A stretch of DNA of 64,000 bases, from NCBI GenBank assembly GCA_023614405.1, contig CM042687.1:233208292-233272291 (forward strand), in the 5' to 3' direction. This document shows positions 23,561 through 34,769 of this stretch, piece after piece. This DNA is from Avena insularis (lineage: Eukaryota > Streptophyta > Magnoliopsida > Poales > Poaceae). Below the pieces are notes generated by a model. That model did no database searches. It had not been told where the DNA came from and saw only the letters and a program-made list of their open reading frames with translations. Each line of letters begins with the position of its first letter. Position 1 is the stretch's first letter. The position numbers were made by a program, and so were the translations under genes.

Positions 23561-23755
23561 ATCGTGCCCTAGGGGCGGTACTACCGCTTTGAGGTAGCAC
23601 CACAATTTGATACCGCTGGTGGCTGGGGCCTATGTGCTTTGATTAACACACTTCCGGTACCAGGCCGGTAGTACCGGTGTTTTCCGGTATTACCGCTTGG
23701 AAATCCGGTACTACCGCTGCAATAAATCCTCAACGGTCAGATCTGCTCAAAAGGC

Positions 23756-23765
23756 TATAAATACC
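23756..23765 (+). promoter_or_regulatory. Probable TATA box of element E LTR
   Basis: CTATAAATAC, conserved in the 3' LTR at about 33516-33525, downstream of the tandem hairpin array and about 740 bases before the PBS. Confidence 0.6.
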
Positions 23766-24503
23766 CCTCCACCTACCTTGGGACAAGTAGCTCGTTGCAT
23801 TGAAGACTACTACCTCCATTTTGAGCCACCAAATCGCCAAGATCTCTTCACTCCATCATCCAAAGTCTTTGATCTTTGGAGAATCGAAGAAGGAGGCCTT
23901 GATGTACTACTTCACCAAAAGAGATCTTCATTTCCCCCTCATTCATTTGAGGGCCCCCATTGCTCTAGTGTTTTCTTTGGAAACCCTAGTTCTAGATTTG
24001 GTTCTTACAAGCTTGTCTTTGATTGTCTTGATAGCTTGCTTGTATTTGGGAGCCTCCAATTAAGTTGTGGATGTGTGCCCCGGACTTGTTGTAAAGGTGT
24101 CGGCTTCCACCTCGAAGGTTGCCGATATAGTGGAAGGTGGATCGATCCCGTTGGGGTGAGATTCATCGGAGAACAAGGGAGGCCTCTCGTGGGGTTGGTG
24201 GTTTTAAACCACCCCCTCTCCAAACGTAGACGTACTTCCCCTCAAAAGGAAGGAACTAGGGGAAACAAATCCTTGTGTCTCCGCGTCCACCACTTTGGTT
24301 ACTTCTATCCTTTACTGCACTTTACTTACTTGTTCTTGCTTAGTGTTGTGTTAGCTAGTGCTTGTTTGTCATATAGGTAAATTCACCTTAGTTGCATTAT
24401 CTAGAGAATTTACCTTTCTTGTCAGACCATATTTTGAAAAAGAAAAAAATTTGAAGTAGCACCTATTCACCCCCCCTCTAGGTGCCTATACGATCCTTTC
24501 AAT

Positions 24504-24516
24504 TGGTATCAGAGCC
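24504..24516 (+). other. Primer binding site of element E
   Basis: TGGTATCAGAGCC, two bases after the 5' LTR end, complementary to tRNA-Met. Confidence 0.92.
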
Positions 24517-24552
24517 TCGGCTCTTTATTTGGACTTTACCGCCTAAGAGTAT

Positions 24553-27065
24553 ATGTGTAGCAAAGTAGGGGAAGGTGATGGTGATTCTATCAACTCGGTG
24601 ACCATGGATGATCTCAATAACTTGGAAACAAGATTGAGCTCCACCTTGGGCAACGAGATCAAACAATTGCACAAGTTACTTGAGCAACTTGTTAAATATA
24701 AGGATGCCTCATCATCCCCTTCCCCTCAAGAGGATCCTCCATCTATGGTACCCAAGGGTAATACTCAGGTATCACCCGAGGGTATGGCAGTGGGGGGTAA
24801 ACAAGACAACACTAATTCCTCCACACAAAATGATGGTGAGAAAGGTGAGCACCGTGATTCATGGTACTCTCCCGACCCTCCAATCCCTCACCCTCGTGTA
24901 AACAATAGAGGTGACCCGCCTAAGCTTGAAGCATCTACTACTTTTGCTCAATGTCAATCTCTAATGAAAACTCATGTGCGCAGCTCTTGCATTGAACTTT
25001 GTAACATCATAGAAAAAGGACTCTATGTTGGGTATCCAAACAACTTGACAAGAAGAGAAGTTGTCAATAGTCAACTCAATGCCACCACTTTGCACATGAT
25101 TCAACAAGGATTGGGTACAAAGGATTACCCACACATTGGGCACCTCAGCATCGCCAAGGAAGCTTGGGATGCTCTCACGGTGTTGTTTGTTGGGAATGAG
25201 AGCATGAGGAGGAACCAGTATGATGCACTAAGCAATGAAGCCGAAGGCTTCTACATGAAAGAAGGTGAAAATCATGAATACATGTACCATAGGCTCAAGA
25301 GCACCGCCACCGCTTTTAGAAATGTGGGTGCCTCACATGTGGATGAGGCTTGGATAAAAAGGAAATATGTGAGTGCACTCATGCCCTTTGAGCCAACCGA
25401 CTTGAAGAGCCTACAAGGAAGACACAATTACCATCTCATGACCTCCAATGAAGTTATGCAAGAGATTGCCTCATTCAAGGTTGCCGCCAAGAATGCCAAA
25501 GATGCCCGTCCTCGTGCCCTTGGTATGAGCAATGTTGTCAATGTTGCTTTGAAGGCCAAAGTTGTGGAACATGGGGATGAAGATGATAGTGATGAAGGCC
25601 TCTCCATGGACCACCCCGATGATATCAAGATTGCTCATTGTCAATATATGGCCTTCTATGCAAAGAACTTTTGGAAGAACCCCGCCAAGGCCAAGATGGA
25701 AATGCAACGAAGAAGCAACCCAAATGGGAAAAGAGAAAATACCACTAGCTTGAGAACCTGCTTCAATTGTGGTGACCGCTATCACTTTGTGGCAAGTTGC
25801 CCCTATGAGAAGAGAGAAGATCATGGGGGTAAGCTTGTGTTGAAGAAAACTCCCAAAGATCCTTACAAGAAACCCTTTGTCAAGAAGAATCCCACCAACA
25901 ATAAGTCGGGCGAAATTGTTTTGATCACTCATGAAGAATTCTCCTCCGACAATGAAGATGATGAAGATGAGGAAGAAGAAACATCAAGTGGTGTGGCTGC
26001 TCTAGCCACTACTTCTACTCCAACATTCTCACTCTTCGATTCTCCAAATGAGAATGCTCCCAACAAGAACGTCACTTGCCTTATGGCAAGAGGAACGGAG
26101 GTATCCTCATCATCTCACTCCACCCCCTTAGCTAATGATGAAATTGATCATGAGATGTCTCTTGAAGTAAAAAGGGAATTAATTGCTTTTGATGAGTTTG
26201 TGACTAACTTACAAGGGGAGACCAAGACACATTTTGTGAGCATCTTAGATCAACTTTCCCACACACAAGAGCTTCTAGATGTAAGATGTAAACTTGGGCA
26301 TGAACACATGATTGAACTAGAAGCCCTAAATAATGCTCTAGAAGAAGAACAAGAGACTAGAATGTCTCTTGAACTAAAACTTGAAGGGCTTGATGAGTCC
26401 AATGATGTAATTGTTAATAGACTCATCAAGAAATGTGATCATGCTATTGCTAAATATAAAAAGGCTAAAAAGGACAAGATTGAGTTTGGTGTGGTTCATA
26501 AAAAACTTGTCGAGGACTTTAGTTCACTTGACAAGGCTCACAAGGCATTGGAAAGTGAACTCTTGTCTCTCACAAAGTCCTATGAAACGCTTCAAACTCA
26601 ATTGAAAAATATTCCTTCACCTAGTAATTTCATTCCTTCTAGTAGTACAACTATTCTTCAAGAAAATGCTAGGTTGAAGGGGGATCTAGCCAAGGCCACA
26701 TTTCCACAAGGAAACAAGTCCATTGATGACCTTTTGAGTAAGCAAAGGCCTAGTGGTGAGAAAGGGGGCATTGGCTTTGTCCCCAAGGCCAAGAAGAAGA
26801 ACAACAAGAAGAAGAAGGCCAAGCCCGCACAAGAGAGAAACAAGACCATTATGGATAGTAAGACCACAAGTGGTGAACTATGTCTCATGATGACTTTGCG
26901 GGAAGTGCTAACCCTCACTATGTTCTTATGCGTGATTATTATGGTGATGTGTATGCACAATATGTTGGCCCATATGATGGTTATATTGCTTGGTCTATTT
27001 GGGTCCCCAAGACCCTTATCGCTAGCAAAAGAGGACCCATTGAAAAATGGGTACCTAAAAATTAG
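24553..27065 (+). pseudogene. Element E gag, large coiled-coil type, one frameshift
   Basis: Open from an ATG at 24553, 50 bases after the PBS, for about 770 codons. It then shifts near 26870 into the frame that ends at a TAG at 27063-27065 (peptides NPHYVLMRDYYGDVYAQYV and WVPKN). Residues 1-50 contain a coiled coil; the gag core follows (LCNIIEKGLYVGYPNNL; AWDALTVLFVGNESMRRNQY). A CCHC zinc knuckle CFNCGDRYHFVASC lies near residue 403, an acidic stretch near 460, and a long coiled coil at about 530-690. A basic KKKNNKKKKAK segment is near the end. Gag packages RNA and builds the particle. The size and long C-terminal coiled coil fit Maximus/SIRE gag. The +ATG ORF runs on to 27138 in the wrong frame. 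Confidence 0.88.
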
Positions 27066-28333
27066 CTTGATATTTTGTAGACTTATGCTTCCAGAGGGTC
27101 AAAGTGGGTGCTTGATAGTGGTTGCACAAGTCATATGACCGGAATCTCGTCTATTGTCAAGGACTTAAAGCCAAATGATGATCAAATCACCGTGACATAT
27201 GCCGACAAATCAAAGTCTAAGGTAATGGGTTTCGGCAAGGTAGTGGTTGCTCACGACATTACACTCATGAACGTCATGCTTGTTGAGACCCTTGGATATA
27301 ATTTACTTTCAGTCTATGCTCTTGGAAACATGGGCTTTGCCGTATTTATTGATAATGATATTGTGGTCCTCATGTGGAGCAAGTCTCTCAAGGTCGCTTT
27401 CGTTGGGTACGTCGAACATGACTTGTATGTGGTGGACTTTTTGGGGCAAACCACTACAAGTGCGATGTGCTTATTCAGAAAGGCTGATGTGGGTTGGTTA
27501 TGGCATCGCCGACTAGCCCATGTCAATATGAGAACTTTGAAAAGTCTCCACAAGGAGGGCCATATTGTTGGACTAAAAGAAAATGTTTCCTTTGCCAAAG
27601 ATCGTGTTTACAGGGCTTGTGTTCTAGGAAAAATGCATGATGCTCCCCACAAGCCAAAGAACTGCATCAAGTCAACCAAGATCTTGGAGCTCCTTCATGT
27701 GGATCTCTTTGGTCCTCCATCTCATGCAAGTCTTGGTGGGAAGAAATATTGTTTGGTGATTGTTGATGACTTTTCAAGATACTCCTGGGTATATTTCTTC
27801 AAGTTGTAGAGTGAGACCCAAAAGACCTTCATCGTATCAACATTGTTCAACGTCAATACAATCTTCTTGTGTTGATCATAAGAAGTGACAATGGCACCGA
27901 GTTCAAGAACTACACCTTGAATGATTTCCTTAGTGATGAGGGGATAAAACACCAATATTCCGCTGCATTTACCCCTCAACAAAATGGTGTGGCCGAGAGG
28001 AAGAACCGGACTCTTATTGAGATGGCTAGGACCAAGTTGGCGGAGTTTAAATCTCCATACAACTTTTGGGCCGAAGCCATCTCCACCGCTTGCCATGCAT
28101 CAAACCGGCTCTACCTCCGCAAAGAAATCAACAAGACTCCATATGAAATACTTACCGGTAACAAGCCCAACATATCTTACTTCCGGGTGTTCGGTTGTAA
28201 GTGTTTATATCTCATAAAAGGTGTTCATTTGTCCAAATTCGAGTCTAAAGAATTAGAGGATATTTTTATTGGCTATGGTCTCGAATCTCACACTTATAGA
28301 ATCTATGATAAGCTCTCCGGAGCCGTCATATAA
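27066..28333 (+). pseudogene. Element E protease and integrase, broken
   Basis: In the same frame as the end of gag, the protease shows WVLDSGCTSHMTG (active-site Asp). The integrase zinc finger follows, with LWHRRLAHVNM for the two His, but the Cys pair reads YRACVLGK, so the first Cys is replaced by Tyr. The core has LLHVDLFGPPSHA (first Asp), then a TAG at 27807-27809 and a frameshift with some loss. IIRSDNGTEF carries the second Asp and QNGVAERKNRTL the Glu. A TAA at 28331-28333 follows. Protease matures gag-pol and integrase inserts the cDNA. Mutation of a zinc-binding residue suggests the copy was defective for integration. Confidence 0.9.
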
Positions 28334-28369
28334 TCTTGTAGTGTGACCTTCGAAGAATATGATGGTCCC

Positions 28370-30545
28370 CAAGGGGGCGTGTTGATGCTTGTGATGCAGA
28401 TGATGAAATGCCTCAGGATGCCATAGGAAGAATGGGTGTGGGATATATCCGCCCCGTTGAGGAACCCCTTATGGCGGATCGAGAAGAACTATGCTCCACT
28501 CAAGTGGAGCCCTCATCCTCACAACATCAACAAGCTCCATCCACCGAGGACGGCAATGACTCAAGCCAAAGACAAGATGTGGACCCTCAACATGTTGATC
28601 AAAGTGACAACTCTAGCCAAGAGGAGCTTGATTCATTCTCCAAGATGTCAAGTGGTGCCAAGTCAATTGTTCAAGGAAGATCCTTACAAACTTCCTTGAG
28701 ACAAGCTCAAATCGATGCTAGAAGAGTGCTTGATCAAGACCAAGGTCAATCTTTGCCTCTTAATGAAGAGAATGATTCCCGTGATGATCAAGGTCAAGTT
28801 AATGGTCAAGACGAGGACCAAAATGATGAAGAGGGTTCCCCAAGAAACAACGAGGAGATCCACGCTCGTCGTGAAGCTAGAAAGGAGAGAATGTTGGAAT
28901 TAAGAGACCACTCTCTACAAAATGTGGTTGGTGACCTAAGGAAAGGCATTTCCACAAGAGCACAATTGAAGAGGTTAAGTGAGCACCAAGCACACATCTC
29001 CATGATTGAACCAAAGAAAGTGTGGGAAGCTCTTGAAGATTCAGATTGGTTGGAAGCTATGCACAAAGGGCTCAACAACTTTGATAGAAACAAAGTATAG
29101 AAGTTAGTTGAGGAGCCAAAGGATTTCCGCAATGTTATAGGCACGAAGTGGATATTCAAGAACAAGCAAGATGAGCATGGCATTATAGTAAGGAACAAGG
29201 CAAGATTGGTTGCACAAGGATTCTCTCAAATTGAAGGCATTGATTATGGAGAGACTTATGCACCTGTGTCTTGCCTTTAGTCCATTCGTATCCTTCTTGC
29301 TTATGCGGCACATCATAACTTTAAATTGCAACAAATGGATGTAGAAAGTGCATTTCTTAATGGTCCATTAAATGAGTTGGTATACGTAAAGCAACCCCCG
29401 AGATTTGAGGATCCCAACTTCCCAAACCATGTCTACAAACTCGATAAGGCACTCTATGGGCTCAAACAAGCCCCACGCACGTGGTATGAGCACCTTAGAG
29501 AGTTGTTGTTTGACCGTGGATTTGAGGTTGGGAAAATCGATCCCACTCTTTTTACTAAGAAGGTCAATGGGGAGATTTTTGTATGCCAAATATATGTTGA
29601 TGATATTATCTTTGGCTCATCTAACAAAGCTTTTAATGATGAATTCTCAAAGCTTATGACTAGTAGGTTCTAGATGTTTATGATGGGGGAGTTGAGAGTA
29701 TTTCTTGGTTTTGAGATCAAGCAAGTTAGGGGAGGGACATTCTTCAAACAAGCCAAGTATACTCAAGATATGCTCAAGAGATTCAATATGCAAGATTTAA
29801 ATAGAGCTCCTACTCCCATGGATACAAAGACTCATCTAGAACAAAATCCAAATGGTAAAGATGTGGATAAAAAGGCATATCGGTCCATGACTGGTTCTTT
29901 GCTTTACCTTTGTGCATCTAGACCCGATATTGTGTTGAGTGTAGGTGTGTGTGCAAGATATCAAGCGGCTCCTAAAGAAAGCCATTTAATGGCGGTCAAG
30001 AGAATCTTTCGATATTTAGTTCATACCCCATTTTATGGTCTTTGGTATCCTCGAGGGTCAACATTTGCTCTTTGTGGATACATGGATTCGGATTGGGCAG
30101 GTGATAAGGATGATAGAAAATCAACATCGGGGCTTGCCAATTCCTTGGTAGGTCCTTGGTATGTTGGTCTTCTAAGAAGAAAAATTGTATATCTCTCTCC
30201 ACCGCCAAAGCCGAGTATGTGGCAGCTGCTAGTGCTTGCACCCAATTGCTATGGATGAGGCAAACTTTAAAGGAATACGGTGTCCATTGTGACAAAGTGC
30301 CTCTTCTATGTGACAATGAAAGTGCTATCAAGATTGCCTATAACCCGGTGGATCACACAAGGACAAAGCATATTGAGAATCGCCATCACTTCATTAGAGA
30401 TCATGTTGCTCAAGGTGATATTGATCTATCATATGTGTCAACCAAAGAACAACTTGCCAACATTTTCACGAATCCACTTGATGAAGCAAGGTTTTGCTAT
30501 TTGAGGAATGAACTAAATATCATAGATTCAAGGAGCTTGACTTGA
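28370..30545 (+). pseudogene. Element E reverse transcriptase and RNase H, broken
   Basis: After a frameshift near 28390 the frame is the same from 28408 to about 30150, interrupted only by TAG codons at 29098-29100, 29278-29280 and 29671-29673. A hydrophilic Gln/Asp-rich linker (28450-28900) precedes the RT. RT motifs are KARLVAQGFSQIEG, QQMDVESAFLNGPLNELVYV, and the active site CQIYVDDIIFGSSN with both Asp. RNase H follows (YMDSDWAGDKDDRKSTSG). A frameshift near 30150 moves the last part, including STAKAEYVAAASA and VPLLCDNESAIKIA, to another frame ending at 30545. The order after integrase identifies Copia. Confidence 0.92.
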
Positions 30546-31200
30546 TTATCTTGCATTCTCACCTATGACTTGACCCGTATTTGGTTTAGGTGTAGGCATA
30601 GATATAGGGGGAGTGCAGTCCTAATTGATTGGACTATCCCTCCCCCCATTATGCCCAAAGCAATCAAAATCATTCCTCTTAATATTATTTTGTGATATGT
30701 GAGCTTAAAAGATGAGTTTCGGTAATGGACCCAAGATATATCTTCGTGGTGCCAAGCCAAGTATACTCAAATATGGTGGCCTAGGCCACCGCCCTCTCTC
30801 ATTCGAGAGGTTGGTGCTTACTCATGTTTGTCATTCTCGCGTAGGGTTTGTTCTTCGGTCATGCACTCTCGTTTGGCTCTTCATATGTTTTTCCCCATTT
30901 TTAGAGTGGATATGTCCATATCAGTGTGACTCTCTTAACCCAAGCCTTTCTTATACCTCGACAAAACTCATCTACTCTGCACAAGAACCTTCCACTTTAT
31001 ACCTGGCTCTCTTTTCTGGTGGTTACGGTACTACCGGTCCAAATTCGCGGTACTACCGTGAAAAACTAGCGGTACTACCGCTCAGGGGTCAGTTTCCAGG
31101 TCTTTTTCTGGAAACTTCCCAGGTGCGGTACTACCGCTCGGTACTACCCGGTACTACTACTCATGAAGGATGAAAAGCTTGTGGTCCCTTAGAAGTGGAT
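30546..31200 (+). other. Element E spacer between pol and the third ORF
   Basis: No gene seen. A purine run ATAGGGGGAG lies at about 30603. From about 31020 to 31160 there are at least five copies of GGTACTACCG, the same half-palindrome that fills the LTR array, so LTR-like sequence or the same motif has spread into this spacer. Confidence 0.6.
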
Positions 31201-31204
31201 TGAG

Positions 31205-32296
31205 ATGAATCATGTGAAGAAGAACCTGCAGTACTTTGGTGAAGCCCTTGAGATTTGCACAAACATTGGCCTGCTTCCCATTATGCAGTTCCGGTTCAAC
31301 TATGACCCAATGCTCATTACTCGGTTTTATGCCACCGTTCACTTTTCCAAGGATCAGTCTCGGACTATCACCTGGATGACCGAGGGCGTTGTCAAGCAAG
31401 GAACCTTGGCTAAGTTTGCGGCTATCCTTGGGTACGAGGACCGTGGCAAGGACACTCCTGTTGGCTTTCTGTGTCACAACAATGATCGCCCCATGAAGAA
31501 GGATGTTCTTGATCCACTGTACATCCGGGGGCGCGGTATTCCTGGGAAGATCAAGGGGCTTCTCCCCACATATGACATTTTGCACCGTATATTACATGAG
31601 ACAGTTGCCCCCTGAGCTGGAAATGTTGATGAGATGCATGCATTCATGGTGGATCTCATGATCACCACCTTTCACCACCGTGATTCCGGCCAACCAATGG
31701 ATGTGATGGATGTTATTTGGAATGAGATGGTCTGTGCCACCTACACTCGGAGGGTGCCTCCTTTTGCTCCCTATATCATGGCTCTCATTCTTAGCAAGTG
31801 CCCATCGATTGCCTGTGACATTACTTCTCAGCGCCTTGTCACTCACCGGCACAAGAATCTATTGATCAAGACCCATCCAAAACCTCGCAATGCGGATGGT
31901 CGACTTGTTGATGAGGATGGGAACCCACTTGAGGAGGGGTCCGATGATGATGATGATGCCCAGGATGCTGACTTTGTGATCTCACGCCGCAAGACTGCTC
32001 AACCATCTTGGGCCAAGAGGATTGAGGCTACGCTCAATAAAGTATTTTGCTTCCAAGTTGACAATCAGAAGCGCATGTATGAGGCTCATGTCTATGCCAA
32101 GAAATCATGTGCTCGTCAGAAGGAACTGATGGAGGCTCAAGGTTTGACCGTCTCCAAGGGCTCCGAGAATAACATCACCCCAGAAGACCAATGGATCTCC
32201 AAGAACAACCACTGGGATGATGATGACACCTCCTCCTTCTGTGCCCCGCCAACTCATGATGATGCCTGGGATGCCTGGGATGATGATGACGAGTGA
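31205..32296 (+). pseudogene. Element E third ORF, unknown function, one nonsense codon
   Basis: A frame of about 363 codons from an ATG at 31205 to a TGA at 32294-32296, with one in-frame TGA at 31613-31615. Readable segments are LITRFYATVHFSKDQSRTIT, AAILGYEDRGKDTPVGFL and DVMDVIWNEMVCATYTRRV. It ends in an acidic Asp-rich tail with a repeated DDAWDAWDD. The upstream frame has a TAG near 31189, so the original start may have been farther left. By position it corresponds to the env-like or extra ORF of Maximus/SIRE elements. I see no signal peptide or transmembrane segment. The first half resembles the domain called putative plant transposon protein; that match is from memory and unverified. 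Confidence 0.65.
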
Positions 32297-32789
32297 TATC
32301 CGGGATGTTAGTGTTGCTCTTGTCCCTTTTTGGCGTCTTGGTGCCAAAGGGGGAGAAGTTGCACATTAGGCATGCGGGATTTGCGTGGGAAAATTCACAA
32401 GCTCGTTCTTGCCATTGATTTTTATTCGCTTGTGAACTTTATTTGATTGCCTCTTATTATGTGTGAATCTTGTGAACTAACTATTGTGCTATGTATGGTG
32501 AGACTATGTGGTTATCATATGGATCCATCATTTGTGTGGTATGGGTATTCCTCATATGGATCCATCTTATGTGGTGTGTGATGACATTATCTATTCGTTA
32601 TCAATATTTCTCATCACACTATATTATGCAAAGGTATGTGCTCTAAGTGCGACTTTACACTCCCGGGTAGCTTGTAAAATAGAAGGGGGCTAGATTCTAC
32701 TTATCTAGGGGGAGCCCCATCTCTATTTTTCAAAACCTTGTTTGTCATCACAATATTATCATGCAAATGTGTGTTGTCATCAAACACCA
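32297..32789 (+). other. Element E 3' non-coding region
   Basis: No gene seen. There is a purine run CAAAGGGGGAGAAG at 32345-32358 and a short direct repeat of CATATGGATCCATC (32517 and 32552). The final polypurine tract follows. Confidence 0.6.
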
Positions 32790-32802
32790 AAAAGGGGGAG
32801 AT
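32790..32802 (+). other. Polypurine tract of element E
   Basis: AAAAGGGGGAGAT immediately before the 3' LTR start TGAAAGAGC. Confidence 0.85.
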
Positions 32803-34258
32803 TGAAAGAGCATTTCCTATCCCTAGTGATTTTGGTGTTTATAACAACACACATATTGGACTAATTATTTGCCAAGTGCACCACAGGTTGTATAAAAAAG
32901 GGGTTTGCAGTGTACCGGGTGTACTGGAATTTGCTGATAGGCTTGGCAGTGTGTTTGGACAAACCGCCCAAAACCTTCTGCCAGGCTAGGTACCAAAAAA
33001 GCGGTAGTACCGCTTTTTACTACCTAGCACGGCAGTAGGTTTTGGCAAGTTGCCAAAGGCGTCTGCCAGGCTAGGTACCAAAAAGCGGTAGTACCGCTTT
33101 TTACTACCTAGAGTGGTAGTAGGTTTTGGCAAGTTACCAAATGCCTCTTCTAGGCTAGGTACTAAAAAGCGGTAGTACCGCATTTTAGTACCTAGCGCGG
33201 CAGAAGCTTTTTGCAAGTTTCCAAAAGCTACTGCCCGCCTAGGTACCAAAGCACGACAGAGGGTTTTTGGCAATTTGGCAAATGTCACTGCCCTCCGCGG
33301 TACCAAAATGCGGCACTACCGCATGTGTCCGTAGTAATCAGTATGCACTTACCTGTACTAGCACAATTTGATACATCTGGTGCCTGGGGCCTGTGTTCTT
33401 TGATTAACGCACTTCCGGTACCAGGCCGGTAGTACCAGTGTTTTCCGATACTACCGCTTGGAAATTCGGTACTACCACTGCAATAAATCCTCCACGATCA
33501 GATCTGCTCAGAAGGCTATAAATACCCCTCCGCCTACCTTGGGACAAGTAGCTCGTTGCATTGAAGACTACTACATTGAGCCACCAAATTGCCAAGATCT
33601 CTTCACTCCACCATACAAAGTGTTTGATCTTTAGAGAATCGAAGGAGGAGGCCTTGATGTACTACTTCACCAAAAGAGATCTTCATTTCCCCCTCATTCA
33701 TTTGAGGGCCCCCATTGCTCTAGTGTTTTCTTTGGAAATCCTAGTTCTAGATTTGGTTCTTACAAGCTTGTATTTTATTGTCTTGACAGCTTTCTTGTAT
33801 TTGGGAGCCTGCAATTAAGTTGTGGATGTGTGCCCCGAACTTGTTCTAAAGGTGCCAGCTTCCACCTCGAAGGTTGCTGATATAGTGGAAGGTGGATCGA
33901 TCCCGTTGGGGTGAGATTCATCAGAGAACAAGGGAGGCCTCTCGTGGCATTGGTGGTTTGAAACCACCCCCTCTCCAAACGTAGACATACTTCCCCTCAA
34001 AAGTAAGGAACTACGGGAAATAAATCCTTGTGTCTCCGCGTCCACCACTTTGGTTACTTCTATCATTTACCGCACTTTACTTACTTGTTCTTGCTTAGTG
34101 TTGTGTTAGCTAGTGCTTGTTTGTCATATAGGTAAATTCACCTTAGTTGAATTATCTAGAGAATTTACCTTTCTTGTAAAACCTTAATTTGGAAAAGAAG
34201 AAAATTTGAAGTAGCACCTATTCACTCCCCCCCTCTAGGTGCCCATACGATCCTTTCA
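32803..34258 (+). repeat. Element E 3' LTR, 1456 bp
   Basis: Matches the 5' LTR over its whole length. It keeps the 84-bp array at 32985-33330 with units starting 32985, 33071, 33155 and 33239, and has lost part of the last units. It is followed by the right copy of the duplication, CTCCG. Confidence 0.92.
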
Positions 34259-34769
34259 CTCCGGGATGATCTACCCTTTGGCAGGGTGCCGGGATGAGCT
34301 TTAGACCCCCCCAATCTAGGGACGTTGTTGGCGGCGGCTACAGACGGTTTCGTGGAATATTGATTGGGTTCTTAGGGTTTAGGCATCGGGGGCTACTTAT
34401 AGGCAAAGAGGTGAGGCTAGGAGGTGGCCAGGGAGCCCACACCCTGCCTAGGTGCGTCCCAGGGTGGGCCCGCACGCCTGGGGGGTGCGGCCGCCCTGTT
34501 GCGCCCCTCCGTCTCTCCTTTGGACTCCGTGTTCTCCTCGGTGAAATATTGACTTTGGATTTTGTCCCGTCCAATTCCGAAATATTTCCTTAGTAGCTTT
34601 TCTAGAACCAAAAACAGTAGAAAATAGGCAACTGGCACCGTGGCAACTTGTTAATAGGTTAGTACCATAAAACATATGAAAAGCACCTCAAAGTGTGGAC
34701 AAATCAAAGCAAAGTAGATACTAAACAAGAATGGAACATCAAAAATTATAGATACGTTTCTGACGTATC
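34259..34769 (-). repeat. Element D 3' LTR, right-hand piece
   Basis: Begins with CTCCG, the right target duplication of element E, then matches the second part of D's 5' LTR (39834-40316). It ends GACGTATCA at 34769, the TGATACGTC start of the LTR on the minus strand. On the minus strand the purine-rich AAGCTTGGGGATGCT just upstream (34770-34784) is the polypurine tract. Confidence 0.9.

Larger units (their letters stand above)
23000..24501 (+). repeat. Element E 5' LTR, 1502 bp
   Basis: Ends TGAAAGAGC and GATCCTTTCA. It contains an 84-bp tandem array (see separate entry) in its first third and a TATA box CTATAAATAC at 23756-23765. It differs from the 3' LTR by roughly 6-7% by eye, plus a deletion in the repeat array of the 3' copy. 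Confidence 0.92.
23000..34258 (+). mobile_element. Element E: Copia LTR retrotransposon, Maximus/SIRE-like, with a third ORF
   Basis: Complete element, 11.26 kb. LTRs are 23000-24501 and 32803-34258, both TGAAAGAGC...CCTTTCA. It is flanked by a perfect 5-base duplication CTCCG (22995-22999 and 34259-34263). A tRNA-Met PBS and a polypurine tract are in place. Order is gag, protease, integrase, RT, RNase H, third ORF. A large coiled-coil gag and an additional ORF after pol fit the Maximus/SIRE lineage. All genes have stops or frameshifts. It entered the LTR of element D. Confidence 0.92.
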
